64,000 nucleotides of DNA from Shinisaurus crocodilurus (Eukaryota > Chordata > Lepidosauria > Squamata > Shinisauridae), in assembly GCA_021292165.1 (NCBI GenBank), contig CM037876.1, positions 36,167,075 to 36,231,074 on the forward strand, written 5' to 3'. The position numbers were made by a program, and so were the translations under genes. The notes under the pieces are model-generated. The model saw only the letters and a list, made by a program, of their open reading frames with translations. It had not been told where the DNA came from and did not search any database. Positions 33,283 to 45,440 of the stretch are shown here, piece by piece; position 1 is the stretch's first letter; the number at the start of each line of letters is the position of its first letter.

Positions 33283-34479
33283 GTAGAGCGCTGAAGGTCA
33301 TGAAATGATGTGAGAATAGGAAAGAAAACTCTCCTTTGGTATCAGAATAGAAGTATTACCAGCATGTCCATATGTTGATCAACATGTTTCTTTGCAGGAT
33401 ATGGAAATCCTTTGAGTGAAAGAATAGTTTTAGTAGTACCAAGATTCTCCATTCAACCAGTTCATAATAAGCTATAGAGCAGAACTTTGTTGTTGTTTTT
33501 GTAACAATACTGAAATGGATTGACACATCTAAGAATAGTCTGAAAAATCTGTGATTTTTAAAAACTAAGTATTAGTAGTTAATATATAAACATACTTTTA
33601 AAGAAATAGAAAATAATATGGGTGTTTAAACAGTGATCATTAAAAGTCTGAACTCCAGGACCTCAACTATGTCATCAATTCTGGACTAACATTTGCCCTC
33701 TATCTGAGCCATGCAATGCAACATTACTGAGCCCATGGAATGTACAAGGCTCGCTAAGTGCTTGAATGTGGCTACATTTCTCAAAATTTATAGGCTGGTG
33801 AGGGAAACTGTGCTGGCCAAAGCTGTGTTTCAAGAAAGTTCTTAACATAAGTCAAACCTCATGAGCAGACCTTTAATTTTAACAAAAGCCTGATGTGGTT
33901 TTGATCACTCTTTCTGCTCTTCATTCTCTGTCTTTCTGCTAAACTCTGATAACGTCTATACAATTCCTTCCATGCTTTTCTTTTGCATATCTAACCCAGA
34001 GGTTCTCCCTCTCTTCCTTTGGATGAATTCACATTTATTTAATTATGCCCCTGGTTGGGGCTATTCTTAAACAAAGCAGACATCAGTCCTAAGCTTGCAT
34101 ATAATTGATCAAAGCGGCTAATGTTATCCTAAATAACTGAAGGCTTCCTGGATTACAGCAGCATTATTAGCATATGATTAATAAGCAGTTAATGCAAACC
34201 AGCTCCTGCAACACATTTGTTAAGATATTTTATCTTACTTCAAAGTTCTGTGGCAAAGTTTCAAGCCAAAGTTAAGAGACCCGCTTTACTTAGTAATACA
34301 TTGTTAATAGTACCATCTGGTTAAACAGCTGATAGAACTCAAACATATGGGTCCCCATTTGTTCCTCCTGCGAAATATATGTGGCCTATTGTGTTATGTA
34401 ATGATTAGGCCAATTGATAGTGATTTTAATCAAACCAACCCAAACGTGCAAAATTGGATTTGTTCCACATGCCCACTGC
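33283..34479. other. Intronic sequence, nothing recognised
   Basis: A+T-rich DNA without supported features. Confidence 0.45.
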
Positions 34480-34796
34480 CCCACTGTTATTGTAACCATC
34501 ATCATTAAACTCAGGTTGTCACTGAACCATGGGTTGTTGTTGAAACATGGGTTATCATGTTGTCTGAACCCAGCTGTGCTAACAAGCCATGGCTTGTTAA
34601 CCACAAACAACCCATGCAGAGAACCCATGGTTTGTTGCTGGGTTGTGAATTGTGAGTTGCTCACCATGGTTTGTTATCTCAGCTGGGTTCAGACAACATG
34701 ATAACCCACATTTCAACAACAATCTATAGTTCAACGACAACCCACTTAACCCATACTTAACTCTTGAGTGTGGGTTATCATGTTGTCTGAACCCAG
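34480..34796. repeat. Foldback element cluster with iterated 26-bp ends
   Basis: A 26-bp word (TGGGTTATCATGTTGTCTGA + ACCCAG) occurs at 34548-34573 and 34771-34796, and inverted at 34683-34708. 34683-34796 forms a 114-bp hairpin element with perfect 26-bp ends. The part between 34573 and 34683 is itself rich in GGTTTGTT/AACAAACC palindromes. Confidence 0.85.
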
Positions 34797-35149
34797 TTAC
34801 TGTGTTATGATAGCTATGTAGCCAAGTGCTACAGTATCAGCATACTCAAGGGAACCCTAAGGGGCACATCAGTAGAAAACAAAATCTTTAGGGGAAAAAC
34901 CAGAGGGAGCAAAAACAGACAGCTCAATATAATCCAATGAGGACAGAGTGTATTCAGTGGCCACAGAATGCTGAGTGTGTGTTGCTGGGTGGGGTGGGGC
35001 AGAAAACCAGGGGTGTGTGTGGAAGGATGGAATGGAATATCCTGAAAGAAGGCTAGAACATTGAACTGGAGCACTCTACACTGCAGTGTTTTGCTTCAGG
35101 TCCCACTTATAAGAATAATCATAATCATAAATTACAAGGTGATACTTAC

Positions 35150-35167
35150 TTGAGGACCGGGTTGACC
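35150..35167 (-). CDS. COL25A1: COL25A1 collagen microexon, 18 nt (most 5' exon in window)
   Basis: On the minus strand this reads GQPGPQ, two Gly-X-Y triplets in phase 0. The acceptor ends in TTTTGCAG after a long pyrimidine run, and the donor is GTAAGT. Followed by the two left-hand exons, it gives an unbroken collagen repeat that resembles, as I recall it, the start of the first collagenous domain of collagen alpha-1(XXV). That protein is a type II transmembrane collagen made by neurons. Its shed ectodomain associates with amyloid plaques, and it is needed for motor innervation. An 18-nt exon is near the lower limit for constitutive splicing, so gene predictors may miss it. COL13A1 and COL23A1 are related alternatives, but the peptide order fits COL25A1 better. 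No upstream exon was recognised between here and the right end. Confidence 0.82.
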
Positions 35168-35546
35168 CTGCAAAAGAAGAAAAAGAAAGAGTTACAAAAG
35201 GTCCAAATTTGTTTTTCAAAAACATGGCAGTCTCAGCTTTCTAATCAGAAGGCAGTGAATGATCAGGTGAACAGTAGCCTCTGTTAAAGCAAACTCCGGA
35301 GCCTAAAGCACATAGTCCTAAAGACTCCTGGTTAAAACGCCAATGAGTGCATTAGTTAGAAGTAACAGACCCAAAATGTAGTTAATTGTTTCAACAAGAA
35401 ATATCAGTCAAGAAGCTTTTTATTTATAGCTTCTAGTTGTTTTAGTGCAAGACAAAAGCACATTCAATATATACAATGTGTAGCAAAAGAACAAGGTTAT
35501 TTTATTTTCAAAATGTGCTGTTTATGACTTACTTAAAATTCATTTT
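35168..35546. other. Intronic sequence upstream of the 18-nt exon
   Basis: Contains the polypyrimidine tract (minus strand) for the 18-nt exon immediately at its left. Nothing else was recognised. Confidence 0.5.
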
Positions 35547-35640
35547 GGGTGCAATCCTATGTGTGTTTAGACAGAAAAAAGTCATACGACTCACAGCTTG
35601 TAAGACTTTTTCCCATCTAAACATGCATAGGATTGTGCCC
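35547..35640. mobile_element. Short GCAATCC-type MITE (94 bp)
   Basis: GGGTGCAATCCTATGTGTGT mirrored by the right end GCATAGGATTGTGCCC. Near-complete hairpin. Confidence 0.8.
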
Positions 35641-36284
35641 TTTGACACAACTGAAAGAAAACCAGTCATTTCCAACTATTTGAGAATTCCCACAGCATGC
35701 TACAGTCCTGAAACCAGAATATTCTTAAGGTACTAGCACCACTGGCTTATATTGGACTTCAGTAGGAATGCTTTACAGCAGGATGTAAAAGCATAATCTT
35801 ATACATTCTGTCATTGCAAATGCCAAATCTTGACAATTAGCTTTGAAAACAACTCTAGTGCACAGCTCCTTTTGAAGAAATTATTAATGGGTATTTCACT
35901 CTTCAGATCCAAAACATCCCTAATTAGGGATGTGAAAACCTCCTCCATTATTTCTGTGAATATTTCTGCCTCACCGAAAAGTGACAATCACACATTTAGG
36001 ACACTTATTTTCAAAACTGCATATACAATTTTCCTAAGGATATGATCTTCCAAATTATTATTTTGCATATTTGTATAGATTCTGGCATTATTTTGCATCG
36101 TAATGGCATCTGGCAAAACAAATATAAGTTGACAGTGAATTTGATGATGACATTACTAAAAATAATGTACTAAAAATAATGTACAAGCATTGTACATTTC
36201 TTTAAATGCGTCAGAAGCAGGAAACAAGCCAGAGTGGTGGTCATACTGATACATAACAAAGTTGTGAAAAGATTATTGAAGTAG
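35641..36284. other. Intronic sequence, nothing recognised
   Basis: Includes a small tandem ACTAAAAATAATGTAC repetition near 36156-36184. No genes. Confidence 0.4.
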
Positions 36285-36760
36285 GATAAGAGATTGAAGA
36301 AAAACTAAATGAATTCTTTGCATTGTTCTTCACTGAAGAAAAGGTTTGTCAGATACCTACACCTAAACCAGTATTTCTGAAGAGGTACCGGTAACTGAAA
36401 AACTAAGTCAAATAGAGGTAAAAAGAGATAAGATTTTTAGGCTAAATGACACATTTACAAGTCATTGATACTAGACAGCATACACTCAAATGTCCTTAGG
36501 AACTCAAATGTGAAATTGTTGTTTTCTAACAAAAATATGTAACTTATCCATACTAGAAGATTGGAAAGTAGCCAATTAAAAACCATTTTTAAAAAGGGGA
36601 TCCAGAGGAGAACAAGGGAATTACACAGGCTGCTAAGCCTTACATCTATCCCAGGTAAAATGGTAGAAAGCTTCTTCAAAGACATTAAAAAATGAGCTAT
36701 GCAAAGAAAAAAATCAGCATGTCCTCTGCAAAGGGAAGTCCTTCTTCACTAACCTTTTAT
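36285..36760 (+). mobile_element. CR1-like LINE fragment, 5' piece
   Basis: Plus-strand broken frames read like the start of a CR1 RT: EEKLNEFFALFFTEEK (about 36295-36345), LEDWKVAN (about 36555-36580), then F-K-K-G-repeat and GNYTGC..LTSIPGK (about 36615-36660). The copy stops at ~36760 where younger repeats intervene and seems to resume at ~38255. Confidence 0.65.
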
Positions 36761-36769
36761 AGGTCATTA

Positions 36770-38110
36770 AGGGTACAATCCTGTGGCCTCCTGACCTTGT
36801 CTGGGGGGCCATAGGAGAGGTCAGAGTTCCTGCTCCAACCTCGGAAATGCCTTCCAAGTTCGCAGTGGAGACTCTGCTCATGGAGCATCTTCCCCACCCC
36901 TCATAGCCAGCACAGTTCTTTCCACGCCAGCTGTGTTCTGAAGACAGAAGACTGTCTTTGGAACAAGTGCAGGGGGGGGGGGCGTTCCCAGGGGCGGGGA
37001 GCATAGTCTCCAACTGCCCCCAAAATTCCGGGACTGTCACAAAAACCCTTAAGCTGTCCCGGCTTCTCACAGAGTCCCAAATTTAAACTTTTAAAAGTTT
37101 CTTTAAAGGGGCCATGCCATGGGCAAAATTGCAGCTTAGCTGCAATTTTGCCCAAGGCATGGCCCCTTTAACTGAAGCTCTTTTTAGGCTCAAACAGCTC
37201 CACGGAGAGACAGATGCTGGGAGGATGTGTGTGCGCATGCACACAGGCTCTACCTGCTGAAAAGGAGGCTGCACCTGGTGGCCTGGGCAGAGGGAGGGAG
37301 AGGTGAATGAGGGAATTTATCACATGGTTCCTATCTTTATATTGTCAAAGATTTTATTTCCTAACAGAGCTGACTCTGTGCCTCTAACAGGTGAGTTTAC
37401 AGTGTCAGAAGGAAATGCAAGAAACTTCTCCTTCTCTCTGAAGCTCCATGTTTGGGGGTGTGGAGTGGGTGGGTAAGCTTCACCTGTTGAATTTGTGCCG
37501 ATCCTGACCATTTTAAAACAAAAAGATAGAGATTGCCCTACAAGCACTGACCCCCCCCCCCATGAAAAACACCAGATATCAACAATTAAGGGTTTAAGTA
37601 AGGTAAAAATAATATTACAAAAGCCACTTATAAAATATTATAAAATAATATATAATATAATAATATAATAATTATAATACATAAGATTTTGTGTGTTTCC
37701 TCTAATAACTTTTGTACTTGACCATGCCCTTTGGTTGCCTGGCCATACCCTTGGCTACGCCCTCATGTTGCCTGGCCAGACCCTCTTGATCACACCTTCA
37801 TGTTGCTGAACCATACCTCTTACAAATTCACACGTGTGTCCCTATTTTCATCTGTGAAATGTTGGAGGGTATAGGGGAGGAACCAGGCACCACCGTCCTC
37901 TGTGGAATCTATGCGGTGCTTCAGCCTCTCCTCCTCACAAGGAGGGGAAAAACATTTAGATGGCTGAAATTGGCCATCTAAATGTTTTGGAGGGCAAGGG
38001 GAGCGCAGAGGCAGTCCTAGCCACCGTGCTCCCCATGTCTTCCATTGGTTGCCCGTAATCCTCCAAGTTCAGAGGGTTACGGGCACTCACATTTGATGGG
38101 GCTGCCCAAA
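36770..38110. repeat. Nested MITE-type insertions splitting the CR1 copy
   Basis: Starts GGGTACAATCCTGTGGCC. It contains a 67-bp hairpin (37104-37170) and A+T-rich DNA at 37600-37690, and ends in G+C-rich sequence related to other GCAATCC-type repeats (GAGCGCAGAGG ... GGGTTACGGGCACTCA). Individual boundaries are not resolved. Confidence 0.5.
37104..37170. repeat. Near-perfect 67-bp hairpin
   Basis: Two 33-bp arms (37104-37136 and 37138-37170) with one mismatch and a 1-base centre; arm core GGGCAAAATTGCAGCT. Confidence 0.9.
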
Positions 38111-38254
38111 TGTCAACCTAATATAGTCGGCAGTAATATGTTTACATTGTATAGTTGTATTCCAAAAGAGCTGAGATGGTTGCTCAGCAAAAGCTCCTGA
38201 ACAAACTTAGTAGTCATGAAATAAGCGGGTGTGTGTGTTATTGATTAGAAACAG

Positions 38255-38885
38255 GTTAAAGAATAGTAGACAGACAGGAGGAATAAACTGACAGTTTTCA
38301 CAATGGATGGAAGTAGGCAGTGGGGTCCCACAAGCATCTGTATTGGGACTGATGCTATTTAACATGCCTAAATGATAGGGAGTCACAGTGAGTGGTGAGA
38401 CAGCCAACTTTGTGAATTTCATCAAATTATTCAGGATCGTGAAAACCCAAGATAAACGTTAAGGGCTCCAAAAGGATCTCTTTAAATTGGGTGTTCATGC
38501 AACAAAATGACAAATGAGGTTCAAATAGTCTGAAATGATGTGCATTGGGTGAAAAAATACTAAATTCACATATAAACTGATGGAATCTGAACTGTTAGTG
38601 ACTAAGCAGCAAGGAGATCTTTGGGTCATGGTAGATAGCTCAATGAAAACATTAGCTCAGTGTGTGGCTGTGGTGAAAAAGGCAAATTCTATGCTAGGGA
38701 TTATTAGAAAAGGGAATGAAAATCAACAGCCAATTTTGTAATGTTTTTATATAAGTCTATAAACACATTTGGAACACTGTCTACACTTCTCTTTGCCCTA
38801 TCTCAAAAATGATATTGTAGAGATAGAAATGGGGTAGAGAAGGGCAACCAGATCAAGTGGATGAAGTACCTCCCCTCCAAGGAAA
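38255..38885 (+). mobile_element. CR1-like LINE fragment, 3' piece
   Basis: Broken frames resemble the RT motif region (G-V-P-Q-x-S-V-L-G near 38320-38350, F-x-K-L/F near 38410-38430) and the C-terminal block 'LWVMVDSSMKT ... ANSMLGIIRKG' (38617-38715), then 'RRATRS' (38845). Orientation and order agree with the 36.3-36.76 kb piece. Confidence 0.65.
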
Positions 38886-39961
38886 GGATATAAGTTTCCA
38901 GTTGTTTTGGATTCTTGGAATGGATGGGGACATTTTCCTCCAACTTTTACAACACTGTAAGTGAAGGTCAGCCAATGAAATTGATTGCCATTAGATTTAG
39001 AACATACAGAAGAATGTACATATTTACTAATTCATATGATTAACTTATGGAATTTGTGGCCACAAAATGGGGTGATGGCTGCTGGGTTTGAAGTCTTTAT
39101 GATGAGATATCAGACAAATTCACGGAGGGTAGTTTTATCAGTGGCTCTTAGCCATGATAATTAATGGAACCTTCACATACAGAGGTAGCATACCCCTGAA
39201 TACCTGTTGCTGGGCAGCCACAAAAGTTGTTGCTAGAGCATCTAGCTAGCCACTGTGGGAAACAGAATGCGACTAGATGCACACTTGGTTTGAGCCAACA
39301 TGGATCTTTTTATGTTTTTATTCTTCTCTGTTTCAAGACAGAGACCTGATTAAATTACATCTGTTTTTAGACTGTAAGACACAGAGGCCAGCTAGCTCTC
39401 CTAGTGTAACTAGAATTCAAATTTTCCTGTTAAAAAATTGATTGGCTAGCTATTGTGCAGCTGTCTAGTCTAACCAGTGCCCGTCATAATTCTACTAACC
39501 ATCTTGCTTTTGTGCATGGTATAGGCTGGTGCTTAAAATAATTCACCACTCAAAATACTGACCAGCTTGCTATTGCACCCCCTTTTCCATTCTGTGCAAC
39601 TGGCTTAGTTGTACATTATCGTTTGCTTTCATTTTTGTTCATAGATCAACAATATGTGCTTGGAAAATTGTAGCTATATTTGGAACTCTTTTTGCAGCTG
39701 GGAATATGCAGTATGGCTCTTGGAGATGAACACTGCTACATCCCAGCTACCAAAACAAAAACACACAAACCACTTCCTAGCTTGATATAGAGAACAGCAC
39801 CCAGCGAGGATACATCCATACAAGAGTCCACACAGTAATTGTACTGTGTGTCATTTACCCTTCTGAAGATATTGTGTGATAATCAGCACATTTCCTCAAA
39901 TGGCCCATGTTTCTTGTAACATTGATAAACCGAAAGCTTTTTTTATTAAACTAAAAATCTG

Positions 39962-39998
<37 letters not shown>

Positions 39999-42567
39999 AA
40001 AAGGGTACTTATGGGATAAGTTGAATTAATAGTTATGTTTTTTTACAAAGGAAATCTGAGCTTACTGGTATTTCATTCTAGATAGCAGAATGTCGAAGGG
40101 ATTACCCCACGGATTCTGGCGTATACTAGGAGATGTTTGAGAAGCCTATTTAAGTAACCAATATTACTAAGCTACTTATTATTATTTTGAAATAACAAGA
40201 AAACAACTGAAGATAGATCATGGTATGGCTTTTATATGATTCTGGGTCAGATGAATTCATCCATATGTCTGGCACACTACAAACTCAAACTAGCAGACTC
40301 AAACTGGTATTACTTTCAAACCTGAAGCCTACTAGTAGAATAGAACATGGTCCTAAATTTTAATCAGAATATAGCCATCTTTACATGAGTAATGTAGATA
40401 ATTTAGGATTGTATAATTACAATCCAAAACATGATTATAGAGATAGGTTTATGAGGCTTCATATTGACCGGTTGTTATTAGAAGTCAATAGATCACTCAC
40501 TGGAAAAATCACTTAATGGACGCTTCTAGAAATGTTATTTGAATTGTCAGTAATTGTTTTGCATTGCAGACTTCAAGCAGAATGTATTACCCTCACAAAG
40601 AGTTTTTGCTGTTCAAAATGCATTTGGAACGATTTTATCACATCAGCATGAAAAATAAAGATTAGTTCAACTTGTATGAATTTCCACTATGGTTTTTTAG
40701 TTCAGGAGTCAGCAGTGACTTTCTGATCATTCTTATTGGATGTCCCATTTTATTTACACATTGAAATTTCTGTAAGATCTGTAAACTAAGCCTGAATTTT
40801 GATAGTCCAGCTGGATTCTTACTGCCACATATATAATCACTAATTATTAGTCAAACATTCTGATTACTATGAAACAGGATTAAACAAAAGCTTGTACTCT
40901 CAAAGTTGTACTGTTTCAGAAGGACACAATGGCAGCTTTACCAAGTAAAATAAGCATAGCAGACACAAAATTCTTCAGCAGGAAAAAGTAGTCCTTTGTC
41001 TTTGATGATATGGGTGGTATATTATTTAATAAGTGACAGGCAGAGCATTCCAAGTTTAAGGGATCAAAAGACATTTTACTGAGACCTGAAGGTATGAAAT
41101 AATGTTAATGATCAGAAAGCATTCCATGGATAGTTTGTATACAAAACTACCCCAGATCAGAACACACAGAATCTGATAAGACATCTTCAGACCTATACTG
41201 CTATATGTGGTAGACAATTGCTATTAGGGCTGTGTATATAAGTAAAGATTGTCATATTATTTTATGACTAGTAGATACTATAGCACTGGACATATTTCTT
41301 TTTCATAGAGCACAGACCATTATAATATGAAATAAGTTGTTCTTTTATTAAGAAAAGTTTTGATTTTCTAGGCAAACAACTGCTTCCTGATGTTACCAGA
41401 CTGGCTATATCCCAGGGGTTAGAACCCAGGCATAATATCATCATATATTCTATTTCCAATCTGGAGATGAGAGTGCTGATGCCAAATTAGCAACAGCCTC
41501 ACACAAGAGGGAGATCTATGCATGCTTGGGGGAACCCTGAGATACTTTGCAGAAGTACAAAAATTCCAACGAACAAAAACCGAACTCCAAAGGGGGCAAA
41601 AATCCAAAAACGAAAAATGGGGTTACTGGCCTCTGCACATGTTTTTCATGCCCTCACTCTCCGTGACAGTTTGCTTATTCTTTAGGCTGGATGTAATCCA
41701 GACAATCTTCTTTGTCTGTTTTCTGTCATGAGTAAAAAGAAGCCAGTGAGGATGGGTGAGATGTGAATGAACCTCATGACCATCCCATCCCATCCCATCC
41801 CATCCCAAGGAGCCTGAGCTTGCACAGTGGGGAAGAAAGGCAGAACTTCTGTTCTGTAGAGTGCAAAGAGCATACACCGTTCCAGTGGCATTAGCAATAT
41901 TTTGAGGGCTCTGAACAGCATGCCTCCTTCTCTGACACCCAGTCAACATGAGGGTAATGCACCCTTCCCTCACTGAATTGGCTGATGTTAGCTATTTCTA
42001 ACTGGAAACAAAGTGTTGCCATGAAGTCAATTCAGGGTGAGGGGCAGGAAGTATTGCCTTCATTCTGAATTGGCTTATGACATCATCATATAGCCAAATC
42101 TGATTGACTATGGTGATCTGAAATAATCATGTTCACTCCATGAACTCTGATTGACTGGGATCACACAGTGAGAGGGAGAAGGTCTCAAAGATGGTGCTGA
42201 AAATAGCAGCAGAGAGCAAACATCCACATATACAGACACAAAACACACCTTTGGGAATCACTCACATGCTCTGAATACAGTACTTTCATGTCTAAAATGT
42301 TCACAAGTGAATATTCAGTGGATCCCTGTTAGAACTCACATTCCTATTATAGCATCTCTTCTACAACTCCCTAACATGGCTATAGCTATTTGGCATGCAA
42401 TATTCTATCAATCTCTTCTCTTGCAACTGTTGTGGACTAAAGCAGTTGATCTATCTGTAATTCAAAGGGCAAAGCTTTGAAAACAGGATTTCAGTCTAAC
42501 TATTGGGAGAGAAGGTTAAATACACCTTTGATTTCAGTACATCTTTGTAAAGTATTCCTTAATAATA
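38886..42567. other. Intronic sequence, largely repeat-poor
   Basis: About 3.7 kb of A+T-rich DNA. Includes an (AT)n run at 39964-39995 and (CATCC)5 at 41781-41807. No exon, SINE or LINE was recognised. One of the two longest stretches without an obvious transposon. Confidence 0.5.
39964..39995. repeat. (AT)n microsatellite
   Basis: Uninterrupted AT dinucleotide run of about 32 bases. Confidence 0.95.
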
Positions 42568-42668
42568 ATTCAACAGGCTTCATCAGTTACCATTCCCTGG
42601 CCTAGAATCCTATAGAGTATAGACCCTTGGAAGTATCCAATATTATATCTGCCAACCTTACAAAAGTC
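42568..42668. repeat. 101-bp direct repeat, copy 1
   Basis: ATTCAACAGGCTTCATCAG ... ACCTTACAAAAGTC. 100 of 101 bases match 42897-42997 (TATTA compared with TAGTA). Confidence 0.95.
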
Positions 42669-42702
42669 GAGAGCACATAATGCAGGCCAGAGGCTGATTT
42701 TG

Positions 42703-42753
42703 TCTCCCTGAATCATTTATGCAGAATTGTATGTTTTGTCCATTCATAATAGA
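42703..42753. repeat. 51-bp inverted repeat, arm 1
   Basis: TCTCCCTGAATCATTTATGC ...; its reverse complement occurs at 43200-43250 with about one mismatch. Confidence 0.92.
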
Positions 42754-42851
42754 CAAAATTACAAAATCTTTATCAACTTGGCTTAATTTAAGTACCTCTT
42801 TCTTTTGGTTACCCAATTCACCTGACAGTAGCCATTCAAAAGAGTGATATG

Positions 42852-42853
42852 GC

Positions 42854-42899
<46 letters not shown>
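42852..42899. repeat. (ATT)n microsatellite
   Basis: About 16 ATT units directly abutting the second copy of the 101-bp repeat. Confidence 0.95.
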
Positions 42900-42901
<2 letters not shown>

Positions 42902-42997
42902 ACAGGCTTCATCAGTTACCATTCCCTGGCCTAGAATCCTATAGAGTATAGACCCTTGGAAGTATCCAATAGTATATCTGCCAACCTTACAAAAGTC
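42897..42997. repeat. 101-bp direct repeat, copy 2
   Basis: Second copy of 42568-42668, starting at the right end of an (ATT)n tract. Confidence 0.95.
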
Positions 42998-43061
42998 AAC
43001 CACATTGCAAATTATACTGTATGTTTCCTAACTATACAGGAGCAATCATGCTACCATATCT

Positions 43062-43195
43062 GCAATCATGGAATCATACAATAGTAGAGTTGGAAGGGGC
43101 CTATAAGGCCATCGAGTCCAACCCCCTGCTCAGTGCAGGAGAATAGGTGTGGGCAGCCCAGGCAGTCACCCATCCAAGCACTGACCCGGCTCATA
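43062..43195 (-). mobile_element. CR1-like LINE 3' end (antisense)
   Basis: CATGGAATCATACAATAGTA ... TTGGAAGGGGCC ... CGAGTCCAACCCCCTGCTCA, same family as 31621-31775. Confidence 0.75.
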
Positions 43196-43199
43196 CCTC

Positions 43200-43250
43200 T
43201 CTATTATGAATTGACAAAACATACAATTCTGCATAAATGATTCAGGGAGA
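43200..43250. repeat. 51-bp inverted repeat, arm 2
   Basis: Reverse complement of 42703-42753, lying just beyond a CR1 3' fragment. Confidence 0.92.
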
Positions 43251-43680
43251 AATCAAGGAAAGATGGCCCTCTCTGTGGTGGGTAAGTGCGGGTTAGGGTA
43301 TTGATAGGGTTAGGTGAGCATCCCTGGCTGGTATCATTCAGGTGACAGGCGGTTTCAAGATGCCTCATGTTGCTGGGTCCGTAGGCTCAGACAGCTGAGG
43401 ATCAGGAATGTCTTTGTTCTCGCCAAGCTTGTTGACTCCGAGAGGAGGCTACGCAACAAAGGCTCCCAACACTGGAAAGTGGAAAATGGGGCAGTGGCGG
43501 CATCATCGCTACCTCCCGGTTTTGAATGCTCCGCCCAATTGCACAACTGATCGGCCTCGGAGGCTGGATTAGAATAACCCGCACACCATCCCTTTGCAGT
43601 TCATTATATGTAAATAAATGTGGCCCAGTTAAACACCAACAAATTGTCTCGACTCTTCATTTTCCTCCTACATTCGCAAA
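43251..43680. repeat. Unclassified G+C-richer repeat-like segment
   Basis: Compositionally distinct, with a GTAAATAAATGTGGCCC segment near 43611-43627 like an LTR or LINE 3' end. No TIR or target duplication could be set. Confidence 0.35.
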
Positions 43681-44056
43681 GGAACAGCAGCAGACGCAGA
43701 TATAGAAAGGTATTAGGGTTAGAACAGGATGTTAGAAAGTCACCAAGCAGTTGCTGGTGTGTGACAAGGAGTTTAGGAAAACTAGACTTGCAAGCCATAA
43801 ATGTATTTTGCAACACAATTTATGAAATAATGCAACTGGAATATGCGTTTCTTTTTTAACAATTAGGCAAATATATGAGGTAAGGCCTGTACTGTAAGGT
43901 TGTGATCACAATTATAACTTCAAGAACATATCTTGAGTGCAAACATAGCTATATGTTAGATATATGGATGTAATTCAGTTTTCAGTTGAGATTATTAAAA
44001 TGATTCCTGTTATGAAAGAAGCTCTGTCCAATAGTTACTACTTTGGATGTCTGACA
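43681..44056. other. Intronic sequence, nothing recognised
   Basis: No supported features. Confidence 0.4.
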
Positions 44057-44142
44057 GTGCAATCCTATACATGTTTACTCAGAAGCAACTCTCACTGAGT
44101 TCAGGAGAGATTACTCCCAGGTAAATGGGTATAGGATTGCAG
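44057..44142. mobile_element. Short GCAATCC-type MITE
   Basis: GTGCAATCCTATACATGTTT mirrored by ATGGGTATAGGATTGCAG; contains TTACTCAGAAG / TTACTCCCAGG. Confidence 0.8.
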
Positions 44143-45440
44143 CTTCAAGAACTTAAATATTCACACATAGTCTCTAAAAAGAGGAAAACATCTGCTAATT
44201 ATTCCCACTTTAATAGCAACCATTGTACCAGTGACTATTTTTTATATGTAATAGAGTTTAATTACTTATTACTAACTACACAATAGATAGATTCTAAGTT
44301 TAGACAGAAGAGCATTCATTCATCAATGGAATTACATCTGATTTTATATTGGCACAGCTCAGAATCTTACATTATGTTTAATATATGTTGTTAATTATGT
44401 TCACGGGTTTCGGACTGTACAATAAACTTTCAATATGTTGTTACATTTTCTTGTTATTTAACACCCAGTATTAGACCTGGAATTATCAAATTGCTCAAAG
44501 AATAAATGAAGTGAACAGAGTTTGTAAAAGTGAATCTGGATTCAATGTACAGATCTGACTCTGTTTTAAATCTCAAATATTCTAGGATTGCAGCCACTAG
44601 GTAATTTATGCTGACAGCCAAACCTAATAGCTAGTGCAATAAAAGATTAATTGTGCTGCCTTATATTTATGGTCTCATTAAATGCTCAAAAAGACATTCG
44701 TTTAGTAAAGTTTTGCTTTTCTATTAATGTCATTCAATGGATATTCTGTTTGCAATGGAAGCAGATCAAGTACAGATCAAGAATAGCGATTATTAGAGTT
44801 ACTGTTTGATTTGAACCTTGAAATTTGCCCATTATTGTTAGACAGATTCATGCTATTCAAGAAATCACAGTTTGTGGAAGCAAATATATTTCCGTTCTGC
44901 CTTTGAGAGATGCTCTTCTCACACTGTGAAACCTTAACATTTTTATTACCAAATTTCTTACACCAATTTTCAGAATTTGGTGTATTTTACTGGGGGCGGG
45001 GGGGAATTCACAGTAATCAGCTTAGGTTCTCTTTCTGCTTAACATCATTTTAGAAAATAGCCTTTCTGCTGGAGACAACACCAGCCTAAATATTTGGGCA
45101 TCTTGATTTCCAAGCATCAATGTATTCTATGATAATATTTTTAGATCCTGACAACTGTCAGTACCATGAATCTATTGTTATGGATTATAGTATGATGATT
45201 TTTACATCCTTTGTTGTCTTCTGAATAGGTTATTCTCTTTTCTTATCTTCAGAAAAGGTATTGGCTATGTTATTTATTTCTCGAGGGCCAAGATTGTACC
45301 CAAGACCATTATTTGTCATTATTTTCTGAATTTTATTTATTAAAAAATATTAGAGATTTGTTGTGAGCTTGGGGAAAGATATTAGATACAGAGCAGTATA
45401 TAAATCCTTCTGATAAATAAATAAGCAAATAATAGGCCAA
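44143..45440. other. Intronic sequence, nothing recognised
   Basis: A+T-rich, repeat-poor. Confidence 0.4.

Larger units (their letters stand above)
2585..35149 (-). other. COL25A1: COL25A1 intron, 32.6 kb
   Basis: Lies between the 18-nt and the first 27-nt exon. The GT donor (35144-35149) and AG acceptor (2585-2586) are on the minus strand. It is packed with nested LINE, hAT and LTR insertions described separately. No further collagen exon was seen, and none is expected from the peptide order. Confidence 0.75.

Noticed and set aside
43286..43316. Telomere-like GGGTTAGGG words
   Set aside because: Only two or three scattered words; not an array.
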